Source: DASWED01 sp036394995
GTDB lineage: Bacteria; Actinomycetota; UBA4738; JACQTL01
Direction: 5' to 3'
DNA: 60,202 bases
Assembly: GCA_036394995.1 (NCBI GenBank)
Contig: DASWED010000093.1
Span: 1-60,202, forward strand
The position numbers and the translations under genes are program-made. Every line of letters starts with the position of its first letter. The stretch's first letter is position 1. The notes under the pieces were generated by a model. That model searched no databases, was not told where the DNA came from, and saw nothing but the letters and a program-made list of their open reading frames with translations. Shown piece after piece: positions 32,496-41,288 of the stretch.

Positions 32496-33551
32496 ATGAC
32501 CGAACACGGCGGGTCGGACGAGCCCGAGGAGCGCACGCCGGGGACTCCTCCCGTGCCTCCCATGCCTGCCGAACCCGACCAACCCGCCGCCGGCCCTCCC
32601 GCGCCGCCCATGCCGGGCCCGCCCGCGCCGCCGGAGCCCGAGGACGACGACGAGGACAAGGCCTCCGCGGCGCTGGGCGCCGGTGCCGGTGGGGGCGCCG
32701 GGGCCGGTGTCGCCGCGGCCGGAGCGAAGGGCGCACCGCCCGGCCCGGCCGGGCCCTCGGGCCCCACCGCACCCGGAGGCGCGCCCGCCGCCGGGCCCAC
32801 GGCACCGGGGGGAACGCCCGGCGCGGGGCCGACGGCTCCCGGAGGATCCGGCTCCGCCGGCCCCACGGCTCCCGGCGGAGCCCAGGGCGCCGGCCCCGCG
32901 GCTCCCGGCGGGTCGGCTCCGGCCGGTCCCACCGGGCCCGGTTCGCTCCGCCACATGGGGAAGGTCGCCCGCCGGACGAGCCTCCCCGTCCGGCTGGCCG
33001 TGATCGGGACCGCAGCGGTGGTGGTGGCCGGCGCGGCCGTGGTGGTGGTGAAGGCGACCGGCTCGAAGAGCACGACATCGGCCCCCGCGACGAGCCCGGC
33101 TCCCGCGACCAGCCAGGCCCCCGCGACCAGCCCAGCACCATCGAGCGCGGGACCGAGCGGGTCACCCCCCGCTTCCAGCCCGCCCGCGAAGACCCTCCCG
33201 CCGGGCACCACCGTGGCGCCCCCCACGGCGAGCAAGCTCGCGGGCACATGGGACGGAGTGTGGCAGAGCGACCGTTTCCCGGCCGATGGCTCGTTCCGGA
33301 TGACGTTCACCGTCGACGGCGGGACGCTGACGGGCCGGATCTCCGTACGCGGCTCGGGCTGCATCTCCCGGGGGACCGTGGAGGGAACGGCATCGGGGAG
33401 TGCGATCAGGATCGGAGCCATCAAGGGGGGTCTCGCCGCGATCAGGTTCACCGGCACGCTCTCGGGGAACCGGCTGAGCGGCGAATACGACTCCCCTCCC
33501 GCGTGCGGGTCCGACAGGGGGACCTGGACGGCAACCCGAGCGCACGCCTGA
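32496..33551 (+). CDS. Pro/Gly-rich single-span protein with collagen-like GPTAPGG repeats and small extracytoplasmic domain
   Basis: 351 residues. The N-terminal half is unstructured: acidic and Pro-rich, then about five GPTAPGG-type heptad repeats (roughly residues 88-145). A basic stretch (RHMGKVARRTSLPVRL) precedes a membrane span (AVIGTAAVVVAGAAVVVV). A Ser/Thr/Pro/Ala-rich stalk follows, then a ~95-residue beta domain (KLAGTWDGVWQSDRFP ... GEYDSPPACGSDRGTW) with two cysteines, lipocalin-like in pattern. The N-terminus is predicted cytoplasmic. Function unknown; the long disordered cytoplasmic part may bind partners. Confidence 0.75.
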   Translation: MTEHGGSDEPEERTPGTPPVPPMPAEPDQPAAGPPAPPMPGPPAPPEPEDDDEDKASAALGAGAGGGAGAGVAAAGAKGAPPGPAGPSGPTAPGGAPAAGPTAPGGTPGAGPTAPGGSGSAGPTAPGGAQGAGPAAPGGSAPAGPTGPGSLRHMGKVARRTSLPVRLAVIGTAAVVVAGAAVVVVKATGSKSTTSAPATSPAPATSQAPATSPAPSSAGPSGSPPASSPPAKTLPPGTTVAPPTASKLAGTWDGVWQSDRFPADGSFRMTFTVDGGTLTGRISVRGSGCISRGTVEGTASGSAIRIGAIKGGLAAIRFTGTLSGNRLSGEYDSPPACGSDRGTWTATRAHA

Positions 33552-33561
33552 GTGGCCGGCG

Positions 33562-33963
33562 TCACGCCGAGTCGTCCAGGGCCTCCAGCAGCCTCCGGTC
33601 GTGGTCGTAGGACAGGAGGTCGGGTGCCCGTTCGACCCGGACCCACCGGAGGTCGTCGACCTCGTCGGTGGGCTCGAACGCACCCATCAGCGGGCGCATG
33701 ACCCAGTACCGAACGACCTTGTCCCGGCCCGCCGCGTCCCGGTACCGGACGCTCGGGAGCTCTAGCTCCATCGAGCAGCGGAGGCCGGTCTCCTCCTCCA
33801 CCTCCCGGAGCGCGGCCTCCTCGTCCGTCTCCCCCTGGTGGAGCTTGCCCTTGGGGAAGCTCCAGTCGTCGTACTTCGGCCGGTGAACCAGCGCCACCTC
33901 CCTCCGCCCGCCCTCCCCGTCCCGCAGCACCAGCCCGCCGGCCGCCCGGACGACGTCGCTCAC
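33562..33963 (-). CDS. NUDIX hydrolase
   Basis: 133 residues. The Nudix box is complete: GKLHQGETDEEAALREVEEE followed by TGL, residues about 40-62, with the metal-binding REVEEE. It opens VVRAAGGLVLRDG and carries VHRPKYDDWSFPKGK, typical of MutT/diadenosine-polyphosphate-type members. GTG 33963 overlaps the stop of the PPK2 gene, so they are translationally coupled. A pairing with PPK2 suggests a role in nucleotide or polyphosphate housekeeping; substrate is inferred only. Confidence 0.9.
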   Translation of the reverse strand: MSDVVRAAGGLVLRDGEGGRREVALVHRPKYDDWSFPKGKLHQGETDEEAALREVEEETGLRCSMELELPSVRYRDAAGRDKVVRYWVMRPLMGAFEPTDEVDDLRWVRVERAPDLLSYDHDRRLLEALDDSA

Positions 33964-34817
33964 CGTTCGACCAGCGACGACGCGTGGTCGGGCACGTACG
34001 TGTACGCGTCCCGCGGCGGGCGGATGTAGCCCTCGTCGCTCTGGCGCCTGGGGAGCTTCACCGTGGGCAGTGGCCTCGCCTCGTAGGGGACCCTGGTCAG
34101 GAGGTGGGCCATGCAGTTGATCCTGGCGGTCCGCTTGTCGTCGGCCTCCACCACGAACCACGGCGCGTCGGGGATGTCCGTGTGCACGAACATCTCGTCC
34201 TTGGCCCGGGAGTAGTCGATCCACCTGGTCCGCGACGACAGGTCGGTGGAGGACAGCTTCCACCGGCGCATGGGATCGGAGATCCGGGCGTCGAACCGCC
34301 GGGCCTGCTCCTCGTCGCTCACCGAGAACCAGTACTTCGTGAGCAGGATCCCGTCGTCCACGAGCAGCCGTTCGAAGATGGGGCACTGCCGGAGGAACCG
34401 CTGGTGCTCGGCCGGCGTGCAGAACCCCAGCACCTTCTCGATGCCGGCCCGGTTGTACCAGCTCCGGTCGAACAGGACCATCTCCCCGGCGGCCGGCAGC
34501 TCGGCCACGAACCGCTGGAAGTACCACTGGCTCTTCTCGCGCTCGGTCGGGACGGGGAGCGCGACGATGCGGGCGATGCGCGGGTTGAGGTGCTCGGTGA
34601 TGCGCTTGATGGTCCCCCCCTTCCCGGCCGCGTCCCTCCCTTCGAAGATCACCACCACCCGGGCGCCGGACTCCCGCACCCACTCGGTCATCTTCACGAG
34701 CTCCTCCTGCAACCGCAGGAGATCCCCTTCGTAGGCCTTCCGTGGGAGCCTGGAGACGCCGGATGGGCCCCCCGATCCTCTCCCGCCCGAATCGCGTACG
34801 GTCTTGCGAGCGCTCAC
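33960..34817 (-). CDS. ppk2: Polyphosphate kinase 2
   Basis: 285 residues, the size of one-domain PPK2. Walker A EGRDAAGKGGTIKRITEHL, Walker B-like EMVLFDRSWYNRAGIEKV and the lid region TKYWFSVSDEEQARRFDAR are all present, plus DPMRRWKLSSTDLSSRTRW. The enzyme transfers phosphate between polyphosphate and nucleoside mono- or diphosphates. GTG 34817 is the likely start; its first base lies one base from the ATG of the divergent gene, so one of the two starts may be further inside. Coupled to the NUDIX gene. Confidence 0.92.
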   Translation of the reverse strand: MSARKTVRDSGGRGSGGPSGVSRLPRKAYEGDLLRLQEELVKMTEWVRESGARVVVIFEGRDAAGKGGTIKRITEHLNPRIARIVALPVPTEREKSQWYFQRFVAELPAAGEMVLFDRSWYNRAGIEKVLGFCTPAEHQRFLRQCPIFERLLVDDGILLTKYWFSVSDEEQARRFDARISDPMRRWKLSSTDLSSRTRWIDYSRAKDEMFVHTDIPDAPWFVVEADDKRTARINCMAHLLTRVPYEARPLPTVKLPRRQSDEGYIRPPRDAYTYVPDHASSLVER

Positions 34818-34818
34818 G

Positions 34819-35937
34819 ATGCCCTCACCCCGATCCCGTTCCTCCGTGTCACCGGCAAGGCTAAACCCGCGGCCCGTCCGGCGGGTGGTCCGGCTGGCGG
34901 TCGTCGTGGCGGCCGTCGTGGCGGTCCTGGTACCGGCTCCGCGGCCGGCCACCCACGTGCTGGAGGTCGCCGGGGTCCGCGATCTCGGCACGCTCGTCCA
35001 GCCGGCGGGCTGGCTGCGCGACGGCGGACAGTCCACCCTGGTGGGTTCCCGGATCCTGTGGACGTTCGGCGACACCCTGTTCCCGGTCACCGCGACCGAC
35101 GGCTCCCACCTGCGCTCCAACACCGCCGCCTGGAGCGATCCGAGCGTTCCCCGCGAGCTCGAGGTGGCCACCGACACGACCGGCGTCCCGATCCAGTTCA
35201 TCCCGTTCGACTTCGCCGAGGAGGCCTACAACCGGGGGACGGGTCGAAGCGACGACCGGATGGCCGTGTGGCCGCTCAGCGCGATCTCGCTCTCCGAGGG
35301 GACCGCAACGGTCTTCTTCCAGGTCATGAAGATCTCGCCGGGGCCCCTGAACTACCAGGAGGTGGGCAGCGGGATCGCCACCGGCGTCCCCGCCTCACCC
35401 GTCGCCGCCCGCGATCCCGCGCTGCTGTTCCGGGCCCCGGAGCCCAGCTTCGGCAACGGCGCCGTGCTCGCCGACGGGTTCGTGTTCGTGTACGGGTGCG
35501 GGCGCATCGAGGGGCTCCTGTTCGGATGCCGCGTCGCCCGCGTGCCCCCCGGCGAGGTGCACGTTCGATCCGCGTACCGCTTCTGGGACGGGTCCGGATG
35601 GACGGCCGATGTCGGGGCCGCGGTGTTCGCGCTCCCCGGTCCGAGTGGCGGGCTCTCGGTCAGCTGGAACCCGTGGCTGGGGCGGTACCTGGCGGTCTAC
35701 AACCTCGGCCTGACGAACCGGATCCTGGTCCGCACCGCCCCGGGGCCGGAGGGTCCGTGGAGCCGCCCGGTGCCGGCGTTCAGCGGGCGGCCCGTCCCCG
35801 CGGGGACCTTCGACTACGCGGCGGTCGAGCACCCGGAGCTTGCCCGGGACGGAGGCCGGACCGTCACGATCAGCTACTTCCACCCGATCAGCGGCTTCGT
35901 CGGTGAGATCCGGCTGGTCGAGGTGACGTTCGCCTGA
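34819..35937 (+). CDS. Secreted DUF4185-like beta-propeller protein
   Basis: 372 residues. An Arg-rich N-terminus and hydrophobic segment (VVRLAVVVAAVVAVLVPA) act as signal peptide or anchor. The rest has five-bladed-propeller features of DUF4185 and glycoside-hydrolase-43-like proteins: RDLGTLVQPAGWLRDGGQST, ILWTFGDTLFPV, PSFGNGAVLADGFVFVYGCG, GLSVSWNPWLGRYLAVYNLG, ILVRTAPGPEGPWSRPVP and TVTISYFHPISGFVGEIRLV. Possibly carbohydrate-active; the catalytic residues were not pinned down. ATG 34819 or GTG 34846 could be the start given the very tight divergent spacing with ppk2. Confidence 0.72.
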   Translation: MPSPRSRSSVSPARLNPRPVRRVVRLAVVVAAVVAVLVPAPRPATHVLEVAGVRDLGTLVQPAGWLRDGGQSTLVGSRILWTFGDTLFPVTATDGSHLRSNTAAWSDPSVPRELEVATDTTGVPIQFIPFDFAEEAYNRGTGRSDDRMAVWPLSAISLSEGTATVFFQVMKISPGPLNYQEVGSGIATGVPASPVAARDPALLFRAPEPSFGNGAVLADGFVFVYGCGRIEGLLFGCRVARVPPGEVHVRSAYRFWDGSGWTADVGAAVFALPGPSGGLSVSWNPWLGRYLAVYNLGLTNRILVRTAPGPEGPWSRPVPAFSGRPVPAGTFDYAAVEHPELARDGGRTVTISYFHPISGFVGEIRLVEVTFA

Positions 35938-35945
35938 CCGGCGGG

Positions 35946-36182
35946 TCAGGCCCGGCCCATGTACAGCGCGTTGAACCGCTGGGCCACAGCCTTGTTCGCG
36001 GTGATGCGGGCGTTCCAGCCGTCCATGGCGGCCTGCCAGTTCTCGGCGTTGACCCCGCGCTGCGCGGCCATCTCCGGGGCCCGGGTCTGGTCGTAGTTCA
36101 CGGTGGCCAGGCTCTTCGAGATCTCGGCGTACAGCTCGAGGCTCACGCCGGCGATGGGCTCGAAGTCGGGATCGGTGCTCAT
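35946..36182 (-). CDS. Small conserved-looking unknown protein
   Basis: 78 residues. GAGAGGAG lies six bases before ATG 36182. The sequence (FEPIAGVSLELYAEISKSLA, then NYDQTRAPEMAAQRGVNAEN and WQAAMDGWNARITANKAVAQ) is helical with regularly spaced Trp and Ala, like a small helical bundle. No function recognised. It is separated from the convergent propeller gene by eight bases. Confidence 0.65.
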   Translation of the reverse strand: MSTDPDFEPIAGVSLELYAEISKSLATVNYDQTRAPEMAAQRGVNAENWQAAMDGWNARITANKAVAQRFNALYMGRA

Positions 36183-36278
36183 GTGGCTCCTCTCGTTCGA
36201 TGCGGGCCGGGTCTGGTCGATCGCGCCGCATGCTCTCACGCCCGCCCGGATTCCACGGTGCGTGTCGGTGGGTCGGCC

Positions 36279-36284
36279 TACCAT
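36279..36284 (+). promoter_or_regulatory. -10 box TACCAT for the small gene at 36291
   Basis: TACCAT lies six bases before ATG 36291; the bases between (GGAGCA) could also serve as a very close ribosome site. Confidence 0.35.
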
Positions 36285-36290
36285 GGAGCA

Positions 36291-36557
36291 ATGAAGGGAG
36301 ACCGGGTGGAGATCCTGGTGGACACCGGGAACGGCGTGCAGACGTTCGGGATCGAGGCCACGAGGGCCGGGAGGCGGGTCGAGGTCTCGACGGGCCGGGG
36401 ACTGGTGGAGGTCTCGGAGCTCACGCGCACCGGGCAGCCCGTCCGCACCGGCCGGTTCATGGCCACCCGCGTGGTGGCCCTGGTGGAGCATCCCGCGGCG
36501 GAGGAGCGGGGAGGCTCGCGCCGCCGGGTCCCCGACAACCAGGAGTCGCTCCTGTAG
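36291..36557 (+). CDS. Small unknown protein
   Basis: 88 residues: MKGDRVEILVDTGNGVQTFG, then IEATRAGRRVEVSTGRGLVE and VVALVEHPAAEERGGSRRRV. The pattern is beta-strand-rich in the first 65 residues with a basic, disordered tail. No family recognised. It is upstream of the TPR membrane protein by 49 bases. Confidence 0.6.
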   Translation: MKGDRVEILVDTGNGVQTFGIEATRAGRRVEVSTGRGLVEVSELTRTGQPVRTGRFMATRVVALVEHPAAEERGGSRRRVPDNQESLL

Positions 36558-36606
36558 GACCCTCGCGAAACGAGGCCCGCACCGGCTACCCTCGTCGCGG
36601 GGAGGT

Positions 36607-39600
36607 ATGAAGCGCATCCGTGTGAGGGCCACCTGGGGGAAGGTCGTCGACGCCGTCGTGATCCTCGCCCTCGCGGGGGTCGTGGCGTTGCCGGTCGCGG
36701 CGCGGCTCTCGGCCCCGAAGCCCATCCCGCCGCTCACGCCGGCGGCCCGCCTCCCCGCGCTCCAGCGGTCGCCGGCGCCCCCCATCCGCGACGTGCCGGT
36801 ATTCGCCCACGGCGGGGCGGCCGAGGACGCGGTGGAGCAGGGCGCCGTGCTCACCGACCCCGCGGCGATGCTGGACGCGCTGGACCGTGCGGCAGCCGCC
36901 GCGCTCCCCGAGGGAACGGGCGCCGATCTCCTGCGCATCGCGAAGCAGGGCCCGGCGCTGTTCGATGTGGTCGCCTATCGTCCGGTGCCGTATCCCTTCC
37001 GGTATCCGCGGCTCGAGGCCGTGCTCGGTGGCGTGCCCGCCGGCCTCTCCGAGCAGCAGGCGACGGCGCTCGGTGACCTCGGAGCGCTGCTGATCGTCGC
37101 GGGTGCCCGATTCCCTCAGGAGTTCCCGCTCGCGGGCCCCGTGGCGTTCGCGGTGCTCGACCGGGCGGGCGGCGCGTGCGATCCGCAGCTGAACCTGGCC
37201 TTCCTGCTGTCGACGGACAAGGAATCCCGCGACGACGACACCGCCCGGGAGTTCGCCATGGCCGAGCGCGCCTGCCCTGGGGACCCCACCCCGCTGTACC
37301 TCCTGGGCCAGTTCCAGGGTCTCCGGACCGTGGTGGACGGGATCGTCGGGGAGTCCACGCCGTTCGAGGAGCGGATCCGCCGCGCGATCCGGACGTTCCG
37401 CCGGCTGGAGCAGATGGACCCGGGGTCGCCGGCGGGGTGGTCCGGCGAGGCCGACACGTGGCTCCGACTGGGCCTGGTGGTTCAGGCGAAGAAGCCGTTC
37501 ACCGCGCGGGTGCGGTTCCGGCGGGCCCTGGCCCTGTACCGGCGGTCGGAGGCGCTGGATCCCGGTTCCACCGCCGCGGCGGGGACCGCCCGGGCCCTGG
37601 ACGGGTTGGGGCTCGGCGCCCAGGCGGTGGCCGCGCAGGAGCGGGTCCTCCGGACCGCTCCGGACTCGACCCTCCTGCAGAACGGCCTGGTGGGGATCAT
37701 GGAGCGGGCTCATATGTTCGGCCGGGCCGCCGACCGGGCCGGGGACCTCCCGGACTCGGTGTCGGTCCCGAGCGGGAGCGCGCTGTTCCCCGGGCTGGTC
37801 GGGTTCCAGGGGCCGATCGACGACGCCGGCGCCGGCCGCCCGGTGTCCATCGGCGTGGACCGATGGGACCCCGTCTCGTTCTCGCTGGAGCCGATCAGCC
37901 AGGTGATCGGCGGGGGCGGTCTGGAGAACTTCTCGTTCATCCCGGAGTTCCGCTCCATCCCCCCCACGCAGATCGATCCCTCGTGCCGCGAGTGGTCGCG
38001 CCTCCGGGACCTCTTGCTGGCGGGCCGGCCCCGCGAGGCGGTCGAGCAGATGCCCCCGGCCTTCTTCGACCTGCGCGGCCACCGGGTGTTCTGCGGGGAC
38101 GACGAGCTGCGGCCGGTCGCCTTGCTGGAGGCGGGGCGCATCGACGATGCCAGGACGCTGATCTCGAGGTACGTGCGCCAGGGCCTCGACTCGCTGGCCC
38201 GTTATCGGGGGAGCGCGGATCCGGGCATCGCATTCCTCCAGGACCTCCGCCAGAACGTGTGGCGGTTCGCCGGGGACCTTCCACGCGCCGCGGCCGTGGC
38301 GAAGGAGTGGGCAGAGGCGGATCCCGGGCTCGCCCTCCCCGATGACCGGGCCGGCGAGATCGCGTTCCTGCAGGGGGACTTCGCCGCTGCGGCGGTGTGG
38401 TTCGGCCGGGAGGCCGAGCATCCCGGACGGCCCCTGGACCGGGCCACGGCGCTGCTGAAGGGGGGAACCGCGCTGGAGAAGGCCCGCCGGTTCGACGAAG
38501 CACTCCGCCTGTTCGCGGATGCCGACGCCATCGCCGTCCGGGTCGCGCGGCTCCGGCCCGCCTCGGCCGCGGAGCCCGAGTTCATCTCCTACAACGCGCG
38601 AGTCCAGGCCGGGGACACGGAGCTCCGGGCGCAGCGGTTCCGGGAGGCCGTGGGGCACTACGAGGCGGCGCGCCGGCACGAGGCCCAGCTCCGGGTCTAC
38701 GGCGCGGGCGACGTCCCCCTGTTCCGGCCGGAGGTCCTCGAGAACAACGAGGCGCTGGTGCTGGCCCACCTCGGCGAGGAGGACCGGGCCGTCGCCGCGA
38801 TCGACGCCGCCGTGGCCTCCGACCCGGCGAACCCGGTCTTCCTGGAGAATCAGGGGCTGGTCCGGTACCGGCTGGGCCGGCCCGAGGAGGCCGAGGCCGC
38901 GTACCGGTCCACGCTGGCGGCGGACCCCAGCGTGTTCCCGGCGGCGAACGACCTCGGGGTGATCCTGGCCGAAGACGGGCGGTTCGACGAGGCGGCGGTG
39001 GCGCTCCGGCGGGCCGTCGGCGCGGAGCCGGGCTACGCGCAGGGGTGGTTCAACCTGGGCGTCGTGCTGTCGAGGATGGGCGGGTCCCACTTCCTGCAGG
39101 CGCAGGGGGCGTTCGCCCGGGCCTCGAGCCTGGACTCCGCGTTCCGGGAACATGAACGCGAGCTGATCTTCGACGACGACCTGTTCTTCACCACGCTCGA
39201 CCTCTCGAAGCCGGTGCCGCCGAACTGGCGGTTCGCCGGGTCCACGGACCGGACGCCGGTGGCCGTGGCGGGGCTGGTGCTGCTGCTCCTGGCGTTCCGG
39301 GTCGGCCACGCGCTGTTCCGGGAGTACGTCGCCGGCAGGGTGCACGACGAGGCCCTGGAACGGGGCGGGCGGTGGAGGCGGCTGTCGGTCCTGGGCCGGG
39401 GGATCACGCCCGTGGTGGCGCTGGTGGCCACCGTGGCGGTGGTGGTGTGGCCGCTGGTGCGCGAGGACGGGGTTCCCATCCAGGAGGAACTCACGCTGGC
39501 GGCGGGGACCCTGGTGCTGGCCGGCGTCTATCTCCGGGTCCGGGCGGGCGCGGCGCGCCGGCGGGGAGTTGGCGTGCGGCACTACACGTGGACGCCGTCC

Positions 39601-39924
39601 GTGCTCATCGGCGTGGGGGCCACCGCGCTGGGATTCGGCTTCGCGCCGCTGCCGGCGGCGGAGCAGGACCAGACCGCGCTTCCCGCGCGCGCGCTCGCCG
39701 TGGGCGCGCTGGGCGCGCTGACCGTGGTGCTCCTGGGGCTGGGGCTCGTGACGGGCGTGCCGCTGGCCAGGGCCCTCGGTGCCACGGCCTTGCTCATGAC
39801 CAGCTCCGTGCTGGCCCCCGTCGAGCCGCTGGACGGCGCCTTCGTGGCCAGGGGCCGCGCCGGGCTGCTCGTCGGCGTGGGACTGATGGCCCTGGCCCTC
39901 CTCCTGGCCCTCGGGGTGCTGTAG
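36607..39924 (+). CDS. Large TPR-repeat membrane protein
   Basis: 1105 residues. An N-terminal span (VVDAVVILALAGVVALPVAA) is followed by ~830 extracytoplasmic or lumenal residues built largely of TPR helices, clearest at NEALVLAHLGEEDRAVAAID, PANPVFLENQGLVRYRLGRP, VFPAANDLGVILAEDGRFDE and YAQGWFNLGVVLSRMG. The C-terminal ~220 residues contain about six to seven hydrophobic spans (AVAGLVLLLLAFRVGHALF, VVALVATVAVVVWPLV, ALTVVLLGLGLVTGVPL, LLVGVGLMALALLLALGVL). ATG 36607 has GGGGAGG directly upstream and a TACCCT box 14 bases before it. The TPR array suggests protein-protein assembly at the membrane; function is otherwise unknown. Confidence 0.8.
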   Translation: MKRIRVRATWGKVVDAVVILALAGVVALPVAARLSAPKPIPPLTPAARLPALQRSPAPPIRDVPVFAHGGAAEDAVEQGAVLTDPAAMLDALDRAAAAALPEGTGADLLRIAKQGPALFDVVAYRPVPYPFRYPRLEAVLGGVPAGLSEQQATALGDLGALLIVAGARFPQEFPLAGPVAFAVLDRAGGACDPQLNLAFLLSTDKESRDDDTAREFAMAERACPGDPTPLYLLGQFQGLRTVVDGIVGESTPFEERIRRAIRTFRRLEQMDPGSPAGWSGEADTWLRLGLVVQAKKPFTARVRFRRALALYRRSEALDPGSTAAAGTARALDGLGLGAQAVAAQERVLRTAPDSTLLQNGLVGIMERAHMFGRAADRAGDLPDSVSVPSGSALFPGLVGFQGPIDDAGAGRPVSIGVDRWDPVSFSLEPISQVIGGGGLENFSFIPEFRSIPPTQIDPSCREWSRLRDLLLAGRPREAVEQMPPAFFDLRGHRVFCGDDELRPVALLEAGRIDDARTLISRYVRQGLDSLARYRGSADPGIAFLQDLRQNVWRFAGDLPRAAAVAKEWAEADPGLALPDDRAGEIAFLQGDFAAAAVWFGREAEHPGRPLDRATALLKGGTALEKARRFDEALRLFADADAIAVRVARLRPASAAEPEFISYNARVQAGDTELRAQRFREAVGHYEAARRHEAQLRVYGAGDVPLFRPEVLENNEALVLAHLGEEDRAVAAIDAAVASDPANPVFLENQGLVRYRLGRPEEAEAAYRSTLAADPSVFPAANDLGVILAEDGRFDEAAVALRRAVGAEPGYAQGWFNLGVVLSRMGGSHFLQAQGAFARASSLDSAFREHERELIFDDDLFFTTLDLSKPVPPNWRFAGSTDRTPVAVAGLVLLLLAFRVGHALFREYVAGRVHDEALERGGRWRRLSVLGRGITPVVALVATVAVVVWPLVREDGVPIQEELTLAAGTLVLAGVYLRVRAGAARRRGVGVRHYTWTPSVLIGVGATALGFGFAPLPAAEQDQTALPARALAVGALGALTVVLLGLGLVTGVPLARALGATALLMTSSVLAPVEPLDGAFVARGRAGLLVGVGLMALALLLALGVL

Positions 39925-39959
39925 CGGCCGATCGCCGCCGGTAGGATGCGCCCCGACCC

Positions 39960-41226
39960 ATGCCGAACGCCGAGGAAGCCCTGCTCGAACGGGCCCGGGA
40001 GGTCCTGCGCCGGGCGCCGCTGATCGACGGGCACAACGACGTGTTGTGGGAGCTCCGCGACCGCGTCAGGTACGACTTCGACCGGCTGGACCTGGCCGGG
40101 GCATGCCCGGACCTCATGACGGACATCCCGCGTCTGCGGGCGGGCGGCCTCGGCGGGCAGTTCTGGTCCGTGTACGTGCCGTCGAACCTCCCGGGCGACA
40201 CGGCCGTCACCGCCACGCTCGAGCAGATCGACACCTTCCACGCCATGGTGGCGCGCTACCCGGACACGTTCGCGCTCGCCCGGACGGCGGCGGACGTCGA
40301 GCGGGCTGCCGCCGAGGGCCGGGTGGCGTCCATGGTCGGGGTGGAGGGCGGGCAGGCGATCGGGTCGTCCCTCGGAACGCTGCGGATGCTGGCCCGGCTG
40401 GGAGCGGCGTACATGACACTCACCCACAACCACAACACCCCGTGGGCGGACTCGGCGACGGACGACCCCGAGCACGGAGGGTTGACCCGGTTCGGCGAGG
40501 AGGTCGTCCGCGAGATGAACCGGCTGGGGATCATGGTGGACCTCTCCCACGTCTCCGCCGACACCATGGCCCACGCGATCGACGTCTCCGAGTCGCCGGT
40601 GATCTTCTCCCACTCCTCGGCCCGGGCCCTGTGCGGCGTCCCCCGCAATGTTCCCGACGACGTCCTGCGCCGGGTGGCCGCGACCGGCGCCGTGGTGATG
40701 CACGTTCGTGCCGATGTTCCTGGTGCGGGCCGGCGAGCAGCTGTCCGCTGCCGCATGGGACGAGGCCAGTCGGCAGGAGGCCCTCCACCCGGGGGAGCCG
40801 GACGCGGTGCGGGCGGCCATGGACGCCTGGTTCGAGGAGCATCCGATGCCGCCCGCCTCGGTCACGGACGTCGCCGACCACGTCGACCATGTTCGCGACG
40901 TGGCCGGGATCGACCACGTCGGGATCGGGAGCGACTTCGACGGCGTCTCGGCCGTGCCGGAGGGCCTGGACGACGTCTCGACCTACCCGAACCTGTTCGC
41001 CGAGCTGCTCCGCCGGGGCTACTCGGACGAGGAACTGGCGAAGATCAGCCGCCACAACGTCCTCCGGGTGATGCGCGAGGCCGAGCGGACGGCCGAGCGG
41101 CTCCGCCGTGAACGTCCCCCGTCGTTGGCCCGCATCGACGATCGGGAGCCCGAAGTCGCGGCGGCAGTTCCGGAGGAGGAGCAGCAGCCGGGCATCGCCG
41201 CGGGGCCGGCGAGCTCCACCGGGTAG
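39960..41226 (+). pseudogene. Membrane dipeptidase (peptidase M19) interrupted by a frameshift
   Basis: The frame from ATG 39960 carries DGHNDVLWELRD, VEGGQAIGSS, LTHNHNTPWADSATD, MVDLSHVSADTM and FSHSSARALCGVPRNVPDD, then loses the family pattern after GAVVM at about 40700. Another frame resumes as TFVPMFLVRAGEQLSAAAWD, IDHVGIGSDFDGVSAVPEGL and EELAKISRHNVLRVMREAER to the stop at 41226. Together they make a complete dinuclear-zinc renal-dipeptidase family enzyme (HxD, Glu, two His, Asp all present). Loss of two bases (or gain of one) at 40700 explains it. Either a recent pseudogene or a sequencing error; a TAGGAT box upstream suggests a still-active promoter. Confidence 0.82.
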
Positions 41227-41251
41227 GGTCTGAGGCGGCGGCCACGGGGTC

Positions 41252-41272
41252 CGGGGACCGGGGACCGGGGAC
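41252..41272 (+). repeat. Short tandem repeat CGGGGAC x3
   Basis: Three exact 7-bp units at 41252-41258, 41259-41265 and 41266-41272, in the 62-base gap before the L-2-hydroxyglutarate oxidase gene. Likely slippage product. Confidence 0.85.
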
Positions 41273-41288
41273 GGATCTCCGGGCGGAC

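Noticed and set aside
41252..41272. Regulatory iteron or origin repeats
   Set aside because: Three 7-bp GC-rich units alone are best explained by slippage; no DnaA boxes or AT-rich element are nearby.
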